Shown here piece after piece: positions 45,881 through 53,470 of a stretch of DNA of 64,000 bases. The stretch spans positions 806,001-870,000 of the forward strand of contig NZ_LT629796.1 in assembly GCF_900106065.1 (NCBI RefSeq). Reading direction: 5' to 3'. Position 1 is the stretch's first letter, and every line of letters begins with the position of its first letter. A program made the translations under genes and the position numbers. Under the pieces are notes generated by a model. That model searched no databases. It had not been told where the DNA came from and saw nothing but the letters and a program-made list of their open reading frames with translations. This DNA comes from Pseudomonas mandelii (GTDB taxonomy: Bacteria; Pseudomonadota; Gammaproteobacteria; Pseudomonadales; Pseudomonadaceae).

Positions 45881-47032
45881 ATGACGGCCCACGCCGACCT
45901 TTCGCCGACCCTTCAACTCGCCATCGACCTGATCCGCCGTCCGTCCGTGACGCCGGTCGACGCCGATTGCCAGAAGCAGATGATGCAGCGCCTGGGCGAT
46001 GCCGGTTTCACCCTGGAGCCGATGCGCATCGAAGATGTGGATAACTTCTGGGCGACCCACGGTAAACACGACGGCCCGGTGCTGTGCTTCGCCGGACACA
46101 CCGACGTGGTGCCGACCGGCCCGGTGTCTGCCTGGCAGATCGACCCGTTCAACGCGCTGATCGACGAACACGGCATGCTCTGCGGTCGTGGCGCGGCCGA
46201 CATGAAAGGCAGCCTGGCCTCCATGACCGTGGCCGCCGAGCGCTTCGTCGCCGACTACCCGGATCACAAGGGCAAGGTCGCGTTCCTGATCACCAGCGAC
46301 GAAGAAGGCCCGGCGCACCATGGCACCAAGGCCGTGGTTGAACGCCTCGCCGCGCGCAAGGAACGTCTGGACTGGTGCATCGTCGGCGAACCATCGAGCA
46401 CTACATTGGTGGGTGACGTGGTCAAGAACGGCCGTCGCGGTTCACTCGGTGCCAAGCTGACCGTTCGCGGTGTGCAAGGTCACGTGGCGTATCCACACCT
46501 GGCGAAGAACCCGATCCACCTCGCTGCCCCGGCCCTGGCCGAACTGGCCGCCGAGCATTGGGACCACGGCAACGATTTCTTCCCGCCGACCAGTTTCCAG
46601 ATTTCCAACGTCAATTCCGGCACCGGCGCGACCAACGTGATTCCGGGCGACCTGGTGGCGGTGTTCAACTTCCGCTTCTCCACCGAGTCCACCGTTGAAG
46701 GCCTGCAAAAGCGCGTCGCCGACATCCTCGACAAACATGGCCTGGACTGGCACATCGACTGGGCATTGTCCGGCCTGCCGTTCCTGACCGAGCCGGGTGC
46801 ATTGCTGGATGCCGTGGCGTCGAGCATCAAGGACATCACCGGGCGTGAAACCAAAGCCTCCACCAGCGGTGGCACCTCCGACGGGCGCTTCATCGCAACC
46901 ATGGGCACCCAAGTGGTTGAACTGGGCCCGGTCAACGCGACGATTCACCAGGTCAACGAGCGTGTACTGGCCGCCGACCTCGATGTGCTGACCGAAATCT
47001 ACTACCAGACCCTGATCAAGTTGCTCGCCTGA
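45881..47032 (+). CDS. dapE: Succinyl-diaminopimelate desuccinylase
   Basis: DapE removes succinate from N-succinyl-LL-diaminopimelate, two steps after DapD. The ATG at 45881 gives [22 protein letters not shown] and 383 residues. The frame is open to 45794, but those 29 codons fall in the REP pair. Zinc ligands and the catalytic Glu are in [11 protein letters not shown] (about 71-81), [11 protein letters not shown] (about 101-111) and [13 protein letters not shown] (about 132-144). The dimerisation domain follows, and [14 protein letters not shown] is near the end. It overlaps rlmA by one base (TGATG). Confidence 0.96.
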   Translation: MTAHADLSPTLQLAIDLIRRPSVTPVDADCQKQMMQRLGDAGFTLEPMRIEDVDNFWATHGKHDGPVLCFAGHTDVVPTGPVSAWQIDPFNALIDEHGMLCGRGAADMKGSLASMTVAAERFVADYPDHKGKVAFLITSDEEGPAHHGTKAVVERLAARKERLDWCIVGEPSSTTLVGDVVKNGRRGSLGAKLTVRGVQGHVAYPHLAKNPIHLAAPALAELAAEHWDHGNDFFPPTSFQISNVNSGTGATNVIPGDLVAVFNFRFSTESTVEGLQKRVADILDKHGLDWHIDWALSGLPFLTEPGALLDAVASSIKDITGRETKASTSGGTSDGRFIATMGTQVVELGPVNATIHQVNERVLAADLDVLTEIYYQTLIKLLA

Positions 47033-47841
47033 TGCTCGCCTGCCCGATCTGCAGCGAACCGCTCAACGCGGTGGACAACGGCGTGGCCTGCCCCGCCGGG
47101 CATCGTTTCGACCGTGCGCGGCAGGGTTACCTGAATCTGCTGCCAGTGCAGCACAAGAACAGCCGCGACCCTGGGGATAACCTCGCCATGGTCGAGGCCC
47201 GTCGCGACTTCCTGAACGCCGGCCATTACGCGCCGGTGGCCAAGCGCCTGGCCGAACTGGCCGCGCAGTACGCGCCCCAGCGCTGGCTGGACATCGGTTG
47301 CGGCGAGGGTTACTACACCGCGCAAATTGCCGAAGCCCTGCCCAATGCCGATGGCTATGCACTGGACATCTCCCGCGAAGCAGTCAAACGCGCCTGCAAA
47401 CGCAATCCGCAGCTGACCTGGTTGATCGCCAGCATGGCCCGGGTGCCGTTGGCCTCGGGGAGCTGCCAGTTTCTCGCCAGCGTCTTCAGTCCGCTGGATT
47501 GGGAAGAAGCCAAACGCCTGCTCAGCCCCGGCGGCGGCTTGATGAAAGTCGGGCCGACCAGCGGCCACCTGATGGAATTGCGCGAGCGGCTGTACGACGA
47601 AGTCCGTGAATACACCGACGACAAGCATCTGGCCCTGGTGCCGGAAGGCATGGCGCTGCAACACAGCGAATCCCTGGAGTTCAAACTGACACTTTCAAAT
47701 GGCCAGGATCGCGCCAACCTGCTGGCCATGACGCCACACGGCTGGCGTGCCAGTGCCGAACGCCGGACGGCGGTCATCGAGCAGGCGGAGCCGTTCGAGG
47801 TCACCGTGTCGATGCGCTACGATTATTTCGTACTTCAATAA
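47032..47841 (+). CDS. rlmA: 23S rRNA (guanine-N1)-methyltransferase RlmA
   Basis: RlmA methylates G745 of 23S rRNA (E. coli numbering). The 269-residue protein has an N-terminal zinc finger [38 protein letters not shown] (Cys4, Cys7, Cys20, His24), the usual RlmA hallmark. The Rossmann methyltransferase domain has WLDIGCGEGYYTAQIAEAL (about 85-103) and YALDISREAVKRACKR. Its ATG is joined to the dapE stop as TGATG, so translation is probably coupled. dapE-rlmA adjacency is known in Pseudomonas. Confidence 0.94.
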   Translation: MLACPICSEPLNAVDNGVACPAGHRFDRARQGYLNLLPVQHKNSRDPGDNLAMVEARRDFLNAGHYAPVAKRLAELAAQYAPQRWLDIGCGEGYYTAQIAEALPNADGYALDISREAVKRACKRNPQLTWLIASMARVPLASGSCQFLASVFSPLDWEEAKRLLSPGGGLMKVGPTSGHLMELRERLYDEVREYTDDKHLALVPEGMALQHSESLEFKLTLSNGQDRANLLAMTPHGWRASAERRTAVIEQAEPFEVTVSMRYDYFVLQ

Positions 47842-47916
47842 TTTTTGGTCTTGAGCAACAGCTTGAGGCCGGCTAAATCCGCGAATGGATTTTTCAAGAC
47901 CGCAGTGAGGACATCC

Positions 47917-48294
47917 ATGCGCCAACCCGATATCGAGATTTACCTGAAAGACGCTGACGTCGACTACAAGGCCGTTGCAGACTGGCTTAGCGAAGCGTTG
48001 GGTCAGTGCAGTGAATGGGTCAAGAAGGGCCAGACCTACAAGTGCAAGGCCGGCAACGTGTCGGTCACCTGGCTGCCCAAAGCCGTGGGCAAATGGAACA
48101 GCCTGTTCCTGGACAGCGACCAGACCCCGTGGGAAGACGACATCGCCTGCGCCCGCGCCGCGTTTGCCGCACTGAATGTCGAAGTGCGTTGCGCACCGGG
48201 CAGCTGGGTTGAGGAAGAAGGTGAAGAAACGGCCGATCGCTGGATGCGCATCAGCGCTGACGGTGAAGAAGAAATCATCTGGAAAACCGCGTAA
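47917..48294 (+). CDS. Small conserved Pseudomonas protein of unknown function
   Basis: The ATG at 47917 follows GTGAGG and gives MRQPDIEIYLKDADVDYKAV and 125 residues. The protein is acidic and has no signal peptide or membrane helix. It shows an N-terminal helical segment (VDYKAVADWLSEALGQC), then WVKKGQTYKCKAGNVSVTWLPKAVGKWNSLFLDSDQTPWEDDIACARAAFAALNVEV and a Glu-rich end DRWMRISADGEEEIIWKTA. I recognise no domain. It follows rlmA in the same direction, and a REP pair comes after it. The frame is open 24 codons further upstream, but that part is basic and unlike the rest. Confidence 0.85.
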   Translation: MRQPDIEIYLKDADVDYKAVADWLSEALGQCSEWVKKGQTYKCKAGNVSVTWLPKAVGKWNSLFLDSDQTPWEDDIACARAAFAALNVEVRCAPGSWVEEEGEETADRWMRISADGEEEIIWKTA

Positions 48295-48311
48295 TCCACG
48301 TTCCCACAAAA

Positions 48312-48389
48312 CCTGTAGGAGCGAGGCTTGCCCGCGAAGCTTTTAGCGCCAGTGATGACGCCTTCGCGGGCAAGCCTCGCTCCCACAGG
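48312..48389. repeat. REP inverted pair, second subtype, between a small gene and the cold-shock gene
   Basis: CCTGTAGGAGCGAGGCTTGC and GCAAGCCTCGCTCCCACAGG are inverse with one change. The core GGCTTGCCCGCGAAG is the same as at 45770 and 58409. It lies between convergent genes. Confidence 0.88.
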
Positions 48390-48415
48390 TTTTTTGTGTG
48401 ATCTGAGGAGTGGGG

Positions 48416-48625
48416 TTACAAACCCACCACATCCTCTGCCTGCAAGCCTTTCTCGCCGGTCACCACGGCGTATTCCACCTGCTGACCTTCAGCCAGCGAG
48501 CGATGCCCTTCACCGCGGATCGCGCGGTAGTGCACGAACACGTCCACCCCGTCCTCGCGCTGAATGAAGCCGTAGCCCTTGGCGTCGTTGAACCACTTCA
48601 CATTGCCGGTTTCGCGCGTAGCCAT
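48416..48625 (-). CDS. Cold-shock protein of the CspA family
   Basis: The 69-residue protein is a single cold-shock domain that binds single-stranded RNA and DNA. It has RNP1 KGYGFI (about 16-21) and RNP2 VFVHY (about 28-32) within [36 protein letters not shown]. The residues REDG and the Glu-rich tail differ from the main cold-inducible CspA. A long 5' leader, common in csp genes, would have to lie in the 167-bp gap to plsB. It is divergent from plsB. Confidence 0.95.
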   Translation of the reverse strand: MATRETGNVKWFNDAKGYGFIQREDGVDVFVHYRAIRGEGHRSLAEGQQVEYAVVTGEKGLQAEDVVGL

Positions 48626-48792
48626 GAATCGATACCCCCTTCTTTTTATTGTTGAGGCGCCGAGTATATGACAGGCGCCAAAACTCTCAACTCAACTTTA
48701 CTTACCCGCTTTTTTGCCGATTTTCGACGAATACGGCACACTATCGGCCGCCCGAGCAATTGCTTGGTTTTACTCACTCACGCAGAAGCCGT

Positions 48793-51294
48793 ATGACCCG
48801 TTCCCCGTTCCGCCGTCTTGTTTTTGGCACCCTGCGCCGACTGCTCTATCTCTGGGTTCGCTCGGAGACGATCAACCAGTCGTCGTTCACCCTCAACCTC
48901 GACCGCAGTCGTCCGGTGTTCTACGTCCTGCAAAACCCTTCGCTGACCGACCTGGCCGTGGTCGACACCGAATGCAGCAAAGCCGGCCTGCCCCGTCCGG
49001 TGCTGCCTGTGTCGGTGGGTAATCTGGTGGAACCCGCCGCATTTTTCTACCTGACACCGGAGCCCGACTGGCTCGGCCGACAGGACAAACGTGGTGCGCC
49101 GCCCACCCTGACCCGCTTGGTCAGTGCCCTGAGCCAGAACGCCGCCGAAGACGCGCAGATCATTCCGGTCAGCGTGTTCTGGGGGCAGTCACCCGACAGC
49201 GAATCGAGCCCGTGGAAATTGCTCTTCGCCGACAGTTGGGCCGTTACCGGTCGCCTGCGTCGGTTGCTGAGCGTCATCGTGCTGGGGCGCAAGACCCGCG
49301 TGCAGTTCTCGGCACCGATTCACTTGCGAGAGCTGATCGACCACAACAAAGGCCACGAGCGCACGGTGCGCATGGCCCAGCGGATCCTGCGGGTGCACTT
49401 CCGCAACCTGAAAGCCGCGGTGATCGGCCCAGACATTTCCCACCGTCGCAACCTGGTCAAAGGCCTGCTCAATCAACCGCTGGTCAAGCAAGCGATCCTC
49501 GACGAAGCCGAGCGCGAGAACATCTCCCCGGAGAAAGCCAAGGCCCAGGCCCTGCGCTATGGCAACGAGATCGCTTCGGACTACACCTACACCGCGATCC
49601 GCTTCCTGGAAGTAGTGCTGAGCTGGTTCTGGAACAAGATCTACGACGGCATCAAGGTCAACCACATCGAAGGCGTGCAGAAAGTTGCCCAAGGCCACGA
49701 AGTGATTTACGTGCCGTGCCACCGCAGCCACATCGACTACCTGTTGCTGTCCTATTTACTGTTCCGCAATGGCCTGACCCCGCCGCACATCGCCGCCGGG
49801 ATCAACCTCAACATGCCGGTGATCGGCAGCCTGCTGCGCCGTGGCGGCGCGTTCTTCATGCGCCGCACCTTCAAGGGCAACCCGCTGTACACCTCGGTAT
49901 TCAACGAATACCTGCACACTCTGTTCACCAAAGGTTTCCCGGTCGAGTACTTCGTCGAGGGCGGCCGCTCGCGCACCGGGCGCATGCTGCAACCGAAAAC
50001 CGGGATGCTGGCAATTACCCTGCGCAGCTTCCTGCGTTCATCGCGCATGCCCATCGTGTTCATTCCGGTCTACATCGGCTACGAGCGTGTGCTGGAAGGC
50101 CGAACCTACCTCGGCGAACTGCGTGGTGCGAGCAAGAAGAAAGAATCGATCTTCGACATCTTCAAAGTCATCGGTGCGCTCAAGCAGCGTTTCGGCCAGG
50201 TGGCGGTGAACTTCGGCGAACCGATCAAACTCGCGGAATTCCTCGACAGCGAACAGCCCGACTGGCGTAAACAGGAACTCGGCCCGCAGTTCAAACCGGC
50301 CTGGCTCAACGAAACCACCAACCGTCTCGGCGAAAAAGTCGCACAGCATCTGAACGAGGCGGCGGCGATCAACCCGGTCAACCTGGTGGCCCTGGCGTTG
50401 CTGTCCACCACCCGCCTGGCGCTGGATGATCGCGCCATGGCGCGGGTGCTTGATTTGTATCTGGCGCTGTTGCGCAAGGTCCCGTATTCGCCGCACACCA
50501 CGCTGCCGGACGGTGACGGCCGGGCGTTGATCGAGCATGTGAAGGACATGGACCTGTTGTCCGAGCAAAGCGATGCCCTGGGCAAGATTTTGTATCTGGA
50601 CGAGCAGAACGCCGTCCTCATGACCTACTACCGCAATAACGTGCTGCACATCTTCGCCCTGCCCGCCTTGCTCGCGAGTTTCTTCCAGAGCGCCTCGCGC
50701 ATGAGCCGCGAACAGATCCTGCGCTACACCCGGGCGTTGTATCCGTACCTGCAATCGGAGCTGTTCATTCGCTGGTCGCTGGACGAGCTGGATGGCGTGA
50801 TCGATCAATGGCTCGAAGCGTTCGTCGAGCAAGGTCTGCTGCGTTTCGAGAATGATGTCTACCTGCGCCCGGCGCCGAGTTCGCGGCATTTCGTGTTGCT
50901 GACGTTGTTGTCGAAGAGCATCGCCCAGACACTACAACGCTTCTACATGACCGTGTCCCTGCTGCTCAACAGCGGCCAGAACAGCATCAGCGCCGAAGAA
51001 CTGGAAGACCTGTGCACCGTCATGGCCCAGCGCCTGTCGATCCTGCACGGGCTGAATGCCCCGGAGTTCTTCGACAAGAGCCTGTTCCGCCACTTCATTC
51101 AAACCATGCTGGATCTTGACGTGCTCAAACGCGACGAAGCCGGCAAGCTGAGTTATCACGAACTGCTGGGCGAACTGGCCGAAGGCGCGGCGAAACGGGT
51201 GTTGCCGGCGGAGATCCGTTTGTCGATCCGTCAGGTGGCGTTGCATCGCAGCGAAGATGCGGCGGATCAGGTCGCCCCTCAGCCCGAGGCTTAA
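48793..51294 (+). CDS. plsB: Glycerol-3-phosphate 1-O-acyltransferase
   Basis: PlsB acylates position 1 of glycerol 3-phosphate, the first step of phospholipid synthesis, at the inner membrane. The ATG at 48793 gives [20 protein letters not shown] and 833 residues, the family length; 48 upstream codons are open but not family-like. Acyltransferase block I is [16 protein letters not shown] (about 311-326) with the His and Asp. Block III is [17 protein letters not shown] (about 385-401), and block IV is [15 protein letters not shown]. It supplies phosphatidate for CdsA. Confidence 0.96.
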   Translation: MTRSPFRRLVFGTLRRLLYLWVRSETINQSSFTLNLDRSRPVFYVLQNPSLTDLAVVDTECSKAGLPRPVLPVSVGNLVEPAAFFYLTPEPDWLGRQDKRGAPPTLTRLVSALSQNAAEDAQIIPVSVFWGQSPDSESSPWKLLFADSWAVTGRLRRLLSVIVLGRKTRVQFSAPIHLRELIDHNKGHERTVRMAQRILRVHFRNLKAAVIGPDISHRRNLVKGLLNQPLVKQAILDEAERENISPEKAKAQALRYGNEIASDYTYTAIRFLEVVLSWFWNKIYDGIKVNHIEGVQKVAQGHEVIYVPCHRSHIDYLLLSYLLFRNGLTPPHIAAGINLNMPVIGSLLRRGGAFFMRRTFKGNPLYTSVFNEYLHTLFTKGFPVEYFVEGGRSRTGRMLQPKTGMLAITLRSFLRSSRMPIVFIPVYIGYERVLEGRTYLGELRGASKKKESIFDIFKVIGALKQRFGQVAVNFGEPIKLAEFLDSEQPDWRKQELGPQFKPAWLNETTNRLGEKVAQHLNEAAAINPVNLVALALLSTTRLALDDRAMARVLDLYLALLRKVPYSPHTTLPDGDGRALIEHVKDMDLLSEQSDALGKILYLDEQNAVLMTYYRNNVLHIFALPALLASFFQSASRMSREQILRYTRALYPYLQSELFIRWSLDELDGVIDQWLEAFVEQGLLRFENDVYLRPAPSSRHFVLLTLLSKSIAQTLQRFYMTVSLLLNSGQNSISAEELEDLCTVMAQRLSILHGLNAPEFFDKSLFRHFIQTMLDLDVLKRDEAGKLSYHELLGELAEGAAKRVLPAEIRLSIRQVALHRSEDAADQVAPQPEA

Positions 51295-51302
51295 TGTAAT
51301 CC

Positions 51303-51331
51303 CTGTGGGAGCGAGCTTGCTCGCGCCCACA
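51303..51331. repeat. Single compact REP-like hairpin between plsB and ybaY
   Basis: CTGTGGGAGCGAGCTTGCTCG followed by CGCCCACA: GTGGGAGCGAGC is mirrored by GCTCGCGCCCAC with one mismatch. It is one solitary unit, not a pair. Confidence 0.6.
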
Positions 51332-51348
51332 TTGACCGGAGATCGGCG

Positions 51349-51747
51349 ATGAAAAAACTCTCTTTGTTGGCAATGACCACTTTATTGGGCGCCTGTCAGA
51401 CGATGCAACCCGCCGCTAAAACCGCCCTCGATGGCGAAGTCTTCTACCTGCAACGCATTGCCCTGCCACCGAGTGCCACCTTAAGCGTCAGCTTGCAGGA
51501 CGTGTCCCTGGCCGATGCACCTGCCGTGGTCCTCGACGAACAGAAAGGCCCGGTCAAAGGCCAGGTGCCGCTGCCGTTTCATCTGAGTTACGATCCGGCC
51601 CAGGTCAAACCCGGCCATCGCTACTCCGTCAGCGCGCGCATCGAAGTCGGCGGCAAACTGATGTTCATCACCACCGAACACCACGCCGTACAGCTGGATG
51701 GCAGCGATCCGCAGCCACTGAAAATCCGCGTCGACGCCATTCGCTAA
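51349..51747 (+). CDS. YbaY-family outer-membrane lipoprotein
   Basis: The 132-residue protein has a lipoprotein signal MKKLSLLAMTTLLGACQTM with the lipobox LLGAC, so Cys16 is expected to be acylated. The mature part has a beta-rich YbaY-type domain (about 30-130) containing LDGEVFYLQRIALPPSATLSV, PFHLSYDPAQVKPGHRYSVSARIE and GKLMFITTEHHAVQLDG. YbaY proteins have no assigned function. The next gene, encoding a DUF4197 protein, follows in the same direction after 28 bp. Confidence 0.88.
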   Translation: MKKLSLLAMTTLLGACQTMQPAAKTALDGEVFYLQRIALPPSATLSVSLQDVSLADAPAVVLDEQKGPVKGQVPLPFHLSYDPAQVKPGHRYSVSARIEVGGKLMFITTEHHAVQLDGSDPQPLKIRVDAIR

Positions 51748-51775
51748 TGTCTCTTTTTTGAACAAGGAAGCCGCC

Positions 51776-52465
51776 ATGCTCCGCCCTACCCTTCGCTTTG
51801 CCGGCCTGTGTGCAGGCTTGATGATCTCCGCCAGCGCACTGGCGCTGTCGCTCAATGACCTGTCGCAAAAAGACGCCACCGGTGGCCTCAAGGATGCCCT
51901 GACCCAAAGCGCGCAACTGGCCGTCAAACAACTCGGCACGCCGGGCGGCTTCAGCAACAACCCGGACGTGAAAATCGAACTGCCGGGCAAACTGGGCAAA
52001 GTCGCCAGCAAAATGAAACAGTTCGGCATGGGCGATCAGGTCACTGAGCTGGAAACCAGCATGAACAAAGCGGCCGAAACCGCCGTGACCCAGGCTCAGC
52101 CAATACTGGTGGATGCCGTGAAGAAGATGAGCGTCGATGACGCCAAAGGGATTCTCAGCGGCGGCAACGACTCGGCCACCCAGTACCTGAGCAAAACCAG
52201 CCGCGAACAGATTCGGGTCAAGTTCCTGCCGATCGTGAAACAAGCCACCGATCAGGTCGGCCTGGCCAAGCAATACAACACCTTCGCAGGCCAGGCAGCG
52301 ACCATGGGCGTGCTGGATACCAAGAACGCCAACATCGAAAGCTACGTGACCGAGCAGGCACTGAACGGCTTGTTCGAGATGATCGGCAAACAGGAAGAAG
52401 CCATTCGCAAGAACCCTGCGGCGGCGGCGACGAGTCTGGCGAAGAAAGTCTTTGGTACGCTTTAA
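51776..52465 (+). CDS. DUF4197 family periplasmic protein
   Basis: The ATG at 51776 follows AAGGAAG and gives MLRPTLRFAGLCAGLMISASALALSLNDLSQKD: a Sec signal peptide of about 24 residues and 229 residues in all. The mature protein is helical and largely uncharged, with AVKQLGTPGGFSNNPDVKIELPGKLGKVASKMKQFGMGDQVTELETSMNKAAE (about 46-98). That is the hallmark of DUF4197. Its function is not known. It is probably cotranscribed with ybaY, and the strong terminator at 52488-52525 closes the unit. Confidence 0.9.
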   Translation: MLRPTLRFAGLCAGLMISASALALSLNDLSQKDATGGLKDALTQSAQLAVKQLGTPGGFSNNPDVKIELPGKLGKVASKMKQFGMGDQVTELETSMNKAAETAVTQAQPILVDAVKKMSVDDAKGILSGGNDSATQYLSKTSREQIRVKFLPIVKQATDQVGLAKQYNTFAGQAATMGVLDTKNANIESYVTEQALNGLFEMIGKQEEAIRKNPAAAATSLAKKVFGTL

Positions 52466-52487
52466 TTCCAGGCAATTGAAACTCGCA

Positions 52488-52525
52488 AAAAAGCCCACTG
52501 GTCTTTACAGGTCAGTGGGCTTTTT
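52488..52525. terminator. Bidirectional terminator between DUF4197 and DUF6124 genes
   Basis: GCCCACTG (52493-52500) pairs with CAGTGGGC (52513-52520) around a 12-base loop. An A-run precedes it and TTTTT follows. It can end transcripts from both sides, as expected for convergent genes. Confidence 0.9.
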
Positions 52526-52534
52526 CCGTTTGCG

Positions 52535-52924
52535 CTACTGGTGCGGATCAACCTGATCCAGAACGCGATTTACCGATAACTCCGCCAGCGAAATCATCTG
52601 TTGAACCGCCAACATAAGATTGCATGTCGGTCCGTTCAGACCGAAGGCTAACTCACTGGCCATCACATTTGCCGAAGCGAGGGTTTCGCAGGCGTGAGCC
52701 AAAAGGGTTTCGGAATCAACGTTGGGGGCGACGACGAAAACCGAGCTGGGACGACGGTCAGCTTTAGCCTTTTTTTCGGGTGGTGGCGCCAAATAGTGAT
52801 CAAGAGCGCGAATTGCCGCGTCGTGGAGTTTTTTGGAATCGAGAAAGGCGTAAGGGGAAACCGGGTCGGTTTCTTTTTCCAGTTCTGCTTCCGTGTCTGG
52901 AGGATTTGGGCTGTCTTTAATCAT
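52535..52924 (-). CDS. DUF6124 family protein, Pseudomonas, with a C4-type RNA leader
   Basis: The 129-residue protein is unrecognised apart from the DUF6124 family that is common in Pseudomonas. It starts with an acidic, Pro-rich tail (MIKDSPNPPDTEAELEKETDPV), then SPYAFLDSKKLHDAAIRALDHYLAPPPEK. A helical part follows, with SSVFVVAPNVDSETLLAHACETLASANVMASELAFGLNGPTCNLMLAVQQMISLAELSVNRVLDQV (about 60-125). There is no signal or membrane helix. The ATG at 52924 has AGGAG 9 bp upstream. That Shine-Dalgarno is complementary to a hairpin loop in the leader, so translation is likely RNA-controlled. Whether the product is a toxin, a regulator or something else cannot be told. Confidence 0.85.
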   Translation of the reverse strand: MIKDSPNPPDTEAELEKETDPVSPYAFLDSKKLHDAAIRALDHYLAPPPEKKAKADRRPSSVFVVAPNVDSETLLAHACETLASANVMASELAFGLNGPTCNLMLAVQQMISLAELSVNRVLDQVDPHQ

Positions 52925-52985
52925 CGTGTAACTCCTGAAGTAGTGGAGCTGTCACCGTTCGCTGCGAAACGAACATAAGGTGGCA

Positions 52986-53052
52986 GCTGTACGCAGGTTC
53001 GCAGACCGGGACTTCAGGAACCCGGCAGACCCGAAGATCTCCCGCGCACAGC
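52986..53052 (-). ncRNA. C4-type antisense RNA domain upstream of the DUF6124 gene
   Basis: On the minus strand the RNA folds as a three-way junction. GCTGTGCGC (53052-53044) pairs with GCGTACAGC (52994-52986), closing the domain with one G-U. A UUCG-capped hairpin occupies 53040-53027. A CCGGG/CCCGG hairpin occupies 53025-53006 with loop UUCCUGAAGU (53020-53011). The loop is complementary to the gene's ribosome-binding site (52941-52932, nine Watson-Crick pairs and one G-U). The single-stranded CUGCGAA (53004-52998) is complementary to a loop at 52968-52962. The fold and the two antisense segments are those of the C4 antisense RNA family known from phages P1, P7 and P4. Confidence 0.8.
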
Positions 53053-53069
53053 CGCCATAACACAGGCAT

Positions 53070-53100
53070 AAAAAAACGCCCGCTTTCGGATGGTGGACGC
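53070..53100 (-). terminator. Terminator in the DUF6124 leader, with a competing hairpin
   Basis: GCGTCC (53100-53095) pairs with GGGCGT (53081-53076), followed by six or seven T. The first arm can instead pair in GACGC-ACA-GCGTC (53108-53096), so terminator and competing hairpin exclude each other. The b1 target site overlaps the competing hairpin. Confidence 0.65.
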
Positions 53101-53163
53101 TGTGCGTCTGAAGTTTAACCGGGCTGCGAAACCCGGTCGCTGCTTTTTGCAGCGACACCCAAA

Positions 53164-53192
53164 AGCCTAGAGATCGCGCTTCTGACAGACAA
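53164..53192 (-). promoter_or_regulatory. Predicted promoter of the DUF6124 leader transcript
   Basis: On the minus strand TTGTCT (53192-53187) and TAGGCT (53169-53164) are 17 bp apart. A start near 53157 would place the first transcribed bases exactly at the 5' hairpin (53156-53136). The -10 box is only fair. Confidence 0.5.
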
Positions 53193-53257
53193 CCTGAAAA
53201 TTTCGTGGGAAGGTTCTGATGTTTTGGCAGATCTTTAAACATAGTCGCCTGCCAGAT

Positions 53258-53286
53258 CGCCATCGCGGGCAAGCCCGCTCCCACAG
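53258..53286. repeat. Single REP unit
   Basis: CGCCATCGCGGGCAAGCCCGCTCCCACA is a single unit with core CGCGGGCAAGCCCG, a variant between the two main subtypes. The full pair at 53328 is 41 bp away. Confidence 0.7.
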
Positions 53287-53327
53287 GGTTTTGTGTCGTA
53301 CACGGTATTTGTATTCAGAAGATTAAC

Positions 53328-53417
53328 TGTGGGAGCGAGCCTGCTCGCGAAAGCGGTCGTCCATTTGCGAAATGTATTGCCTGACACGACGCCATCGCGA
53401 GCAGGCTCGCTCCCACA
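53328..53417. repeat. REP inverted pair downstream of mexK
   Basis: TGTGGGAGCGAGCCTGCTCG and its exact inverse CGAGCAGGCTCGCTCCCACA flank about 50 bp. This is the first subtype, same as at 11147 and 34500, lying about 54 bp after the mexK stop. Confidence 0.9.
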
Positions 53418-53470
53418 ATTTAGAGCGGTGAACGTCAGCAAGAGAGCGGGCGGCCCGAAGGCCGCCGAGA

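Larger units (their letters stand above)
52925..53156 (-). promoter_or_regulatory. Leader of the DUF6124 gene with duplicated antisense target sites
   Basis: Reading 5' to 3' on the minus strand the leader has a 5' hairpin (53156-53136, GTCGCTGC/GCAGCGAC). Target a1 follows, UUUCGCAG in a hairpin loop at 53131-53124, then target b1, ACUUCAG at 53114-53108. The terminator and the C4-like domain come next. Target a2 is again the loop UUUCGCAG at 52969-52962, on a GUUCG/CGAAC stem. Target b2, ACUUCAGGAG at 52941-52932, includes the Shine-Dalgarno. Upstream and downstream sites are in the same order. Together with the REP units this explains the 546-bp gap 52925-53470, in which I accept no gene. 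Confidence 0.75.

Noticed and set aside
52952..53284. 110-codon open frame over the C4-type leader
   Set aside because: It covers the structured RNA and the promoter of the DUF6124 gene, has odd composition, and has no ribosome-binding site.
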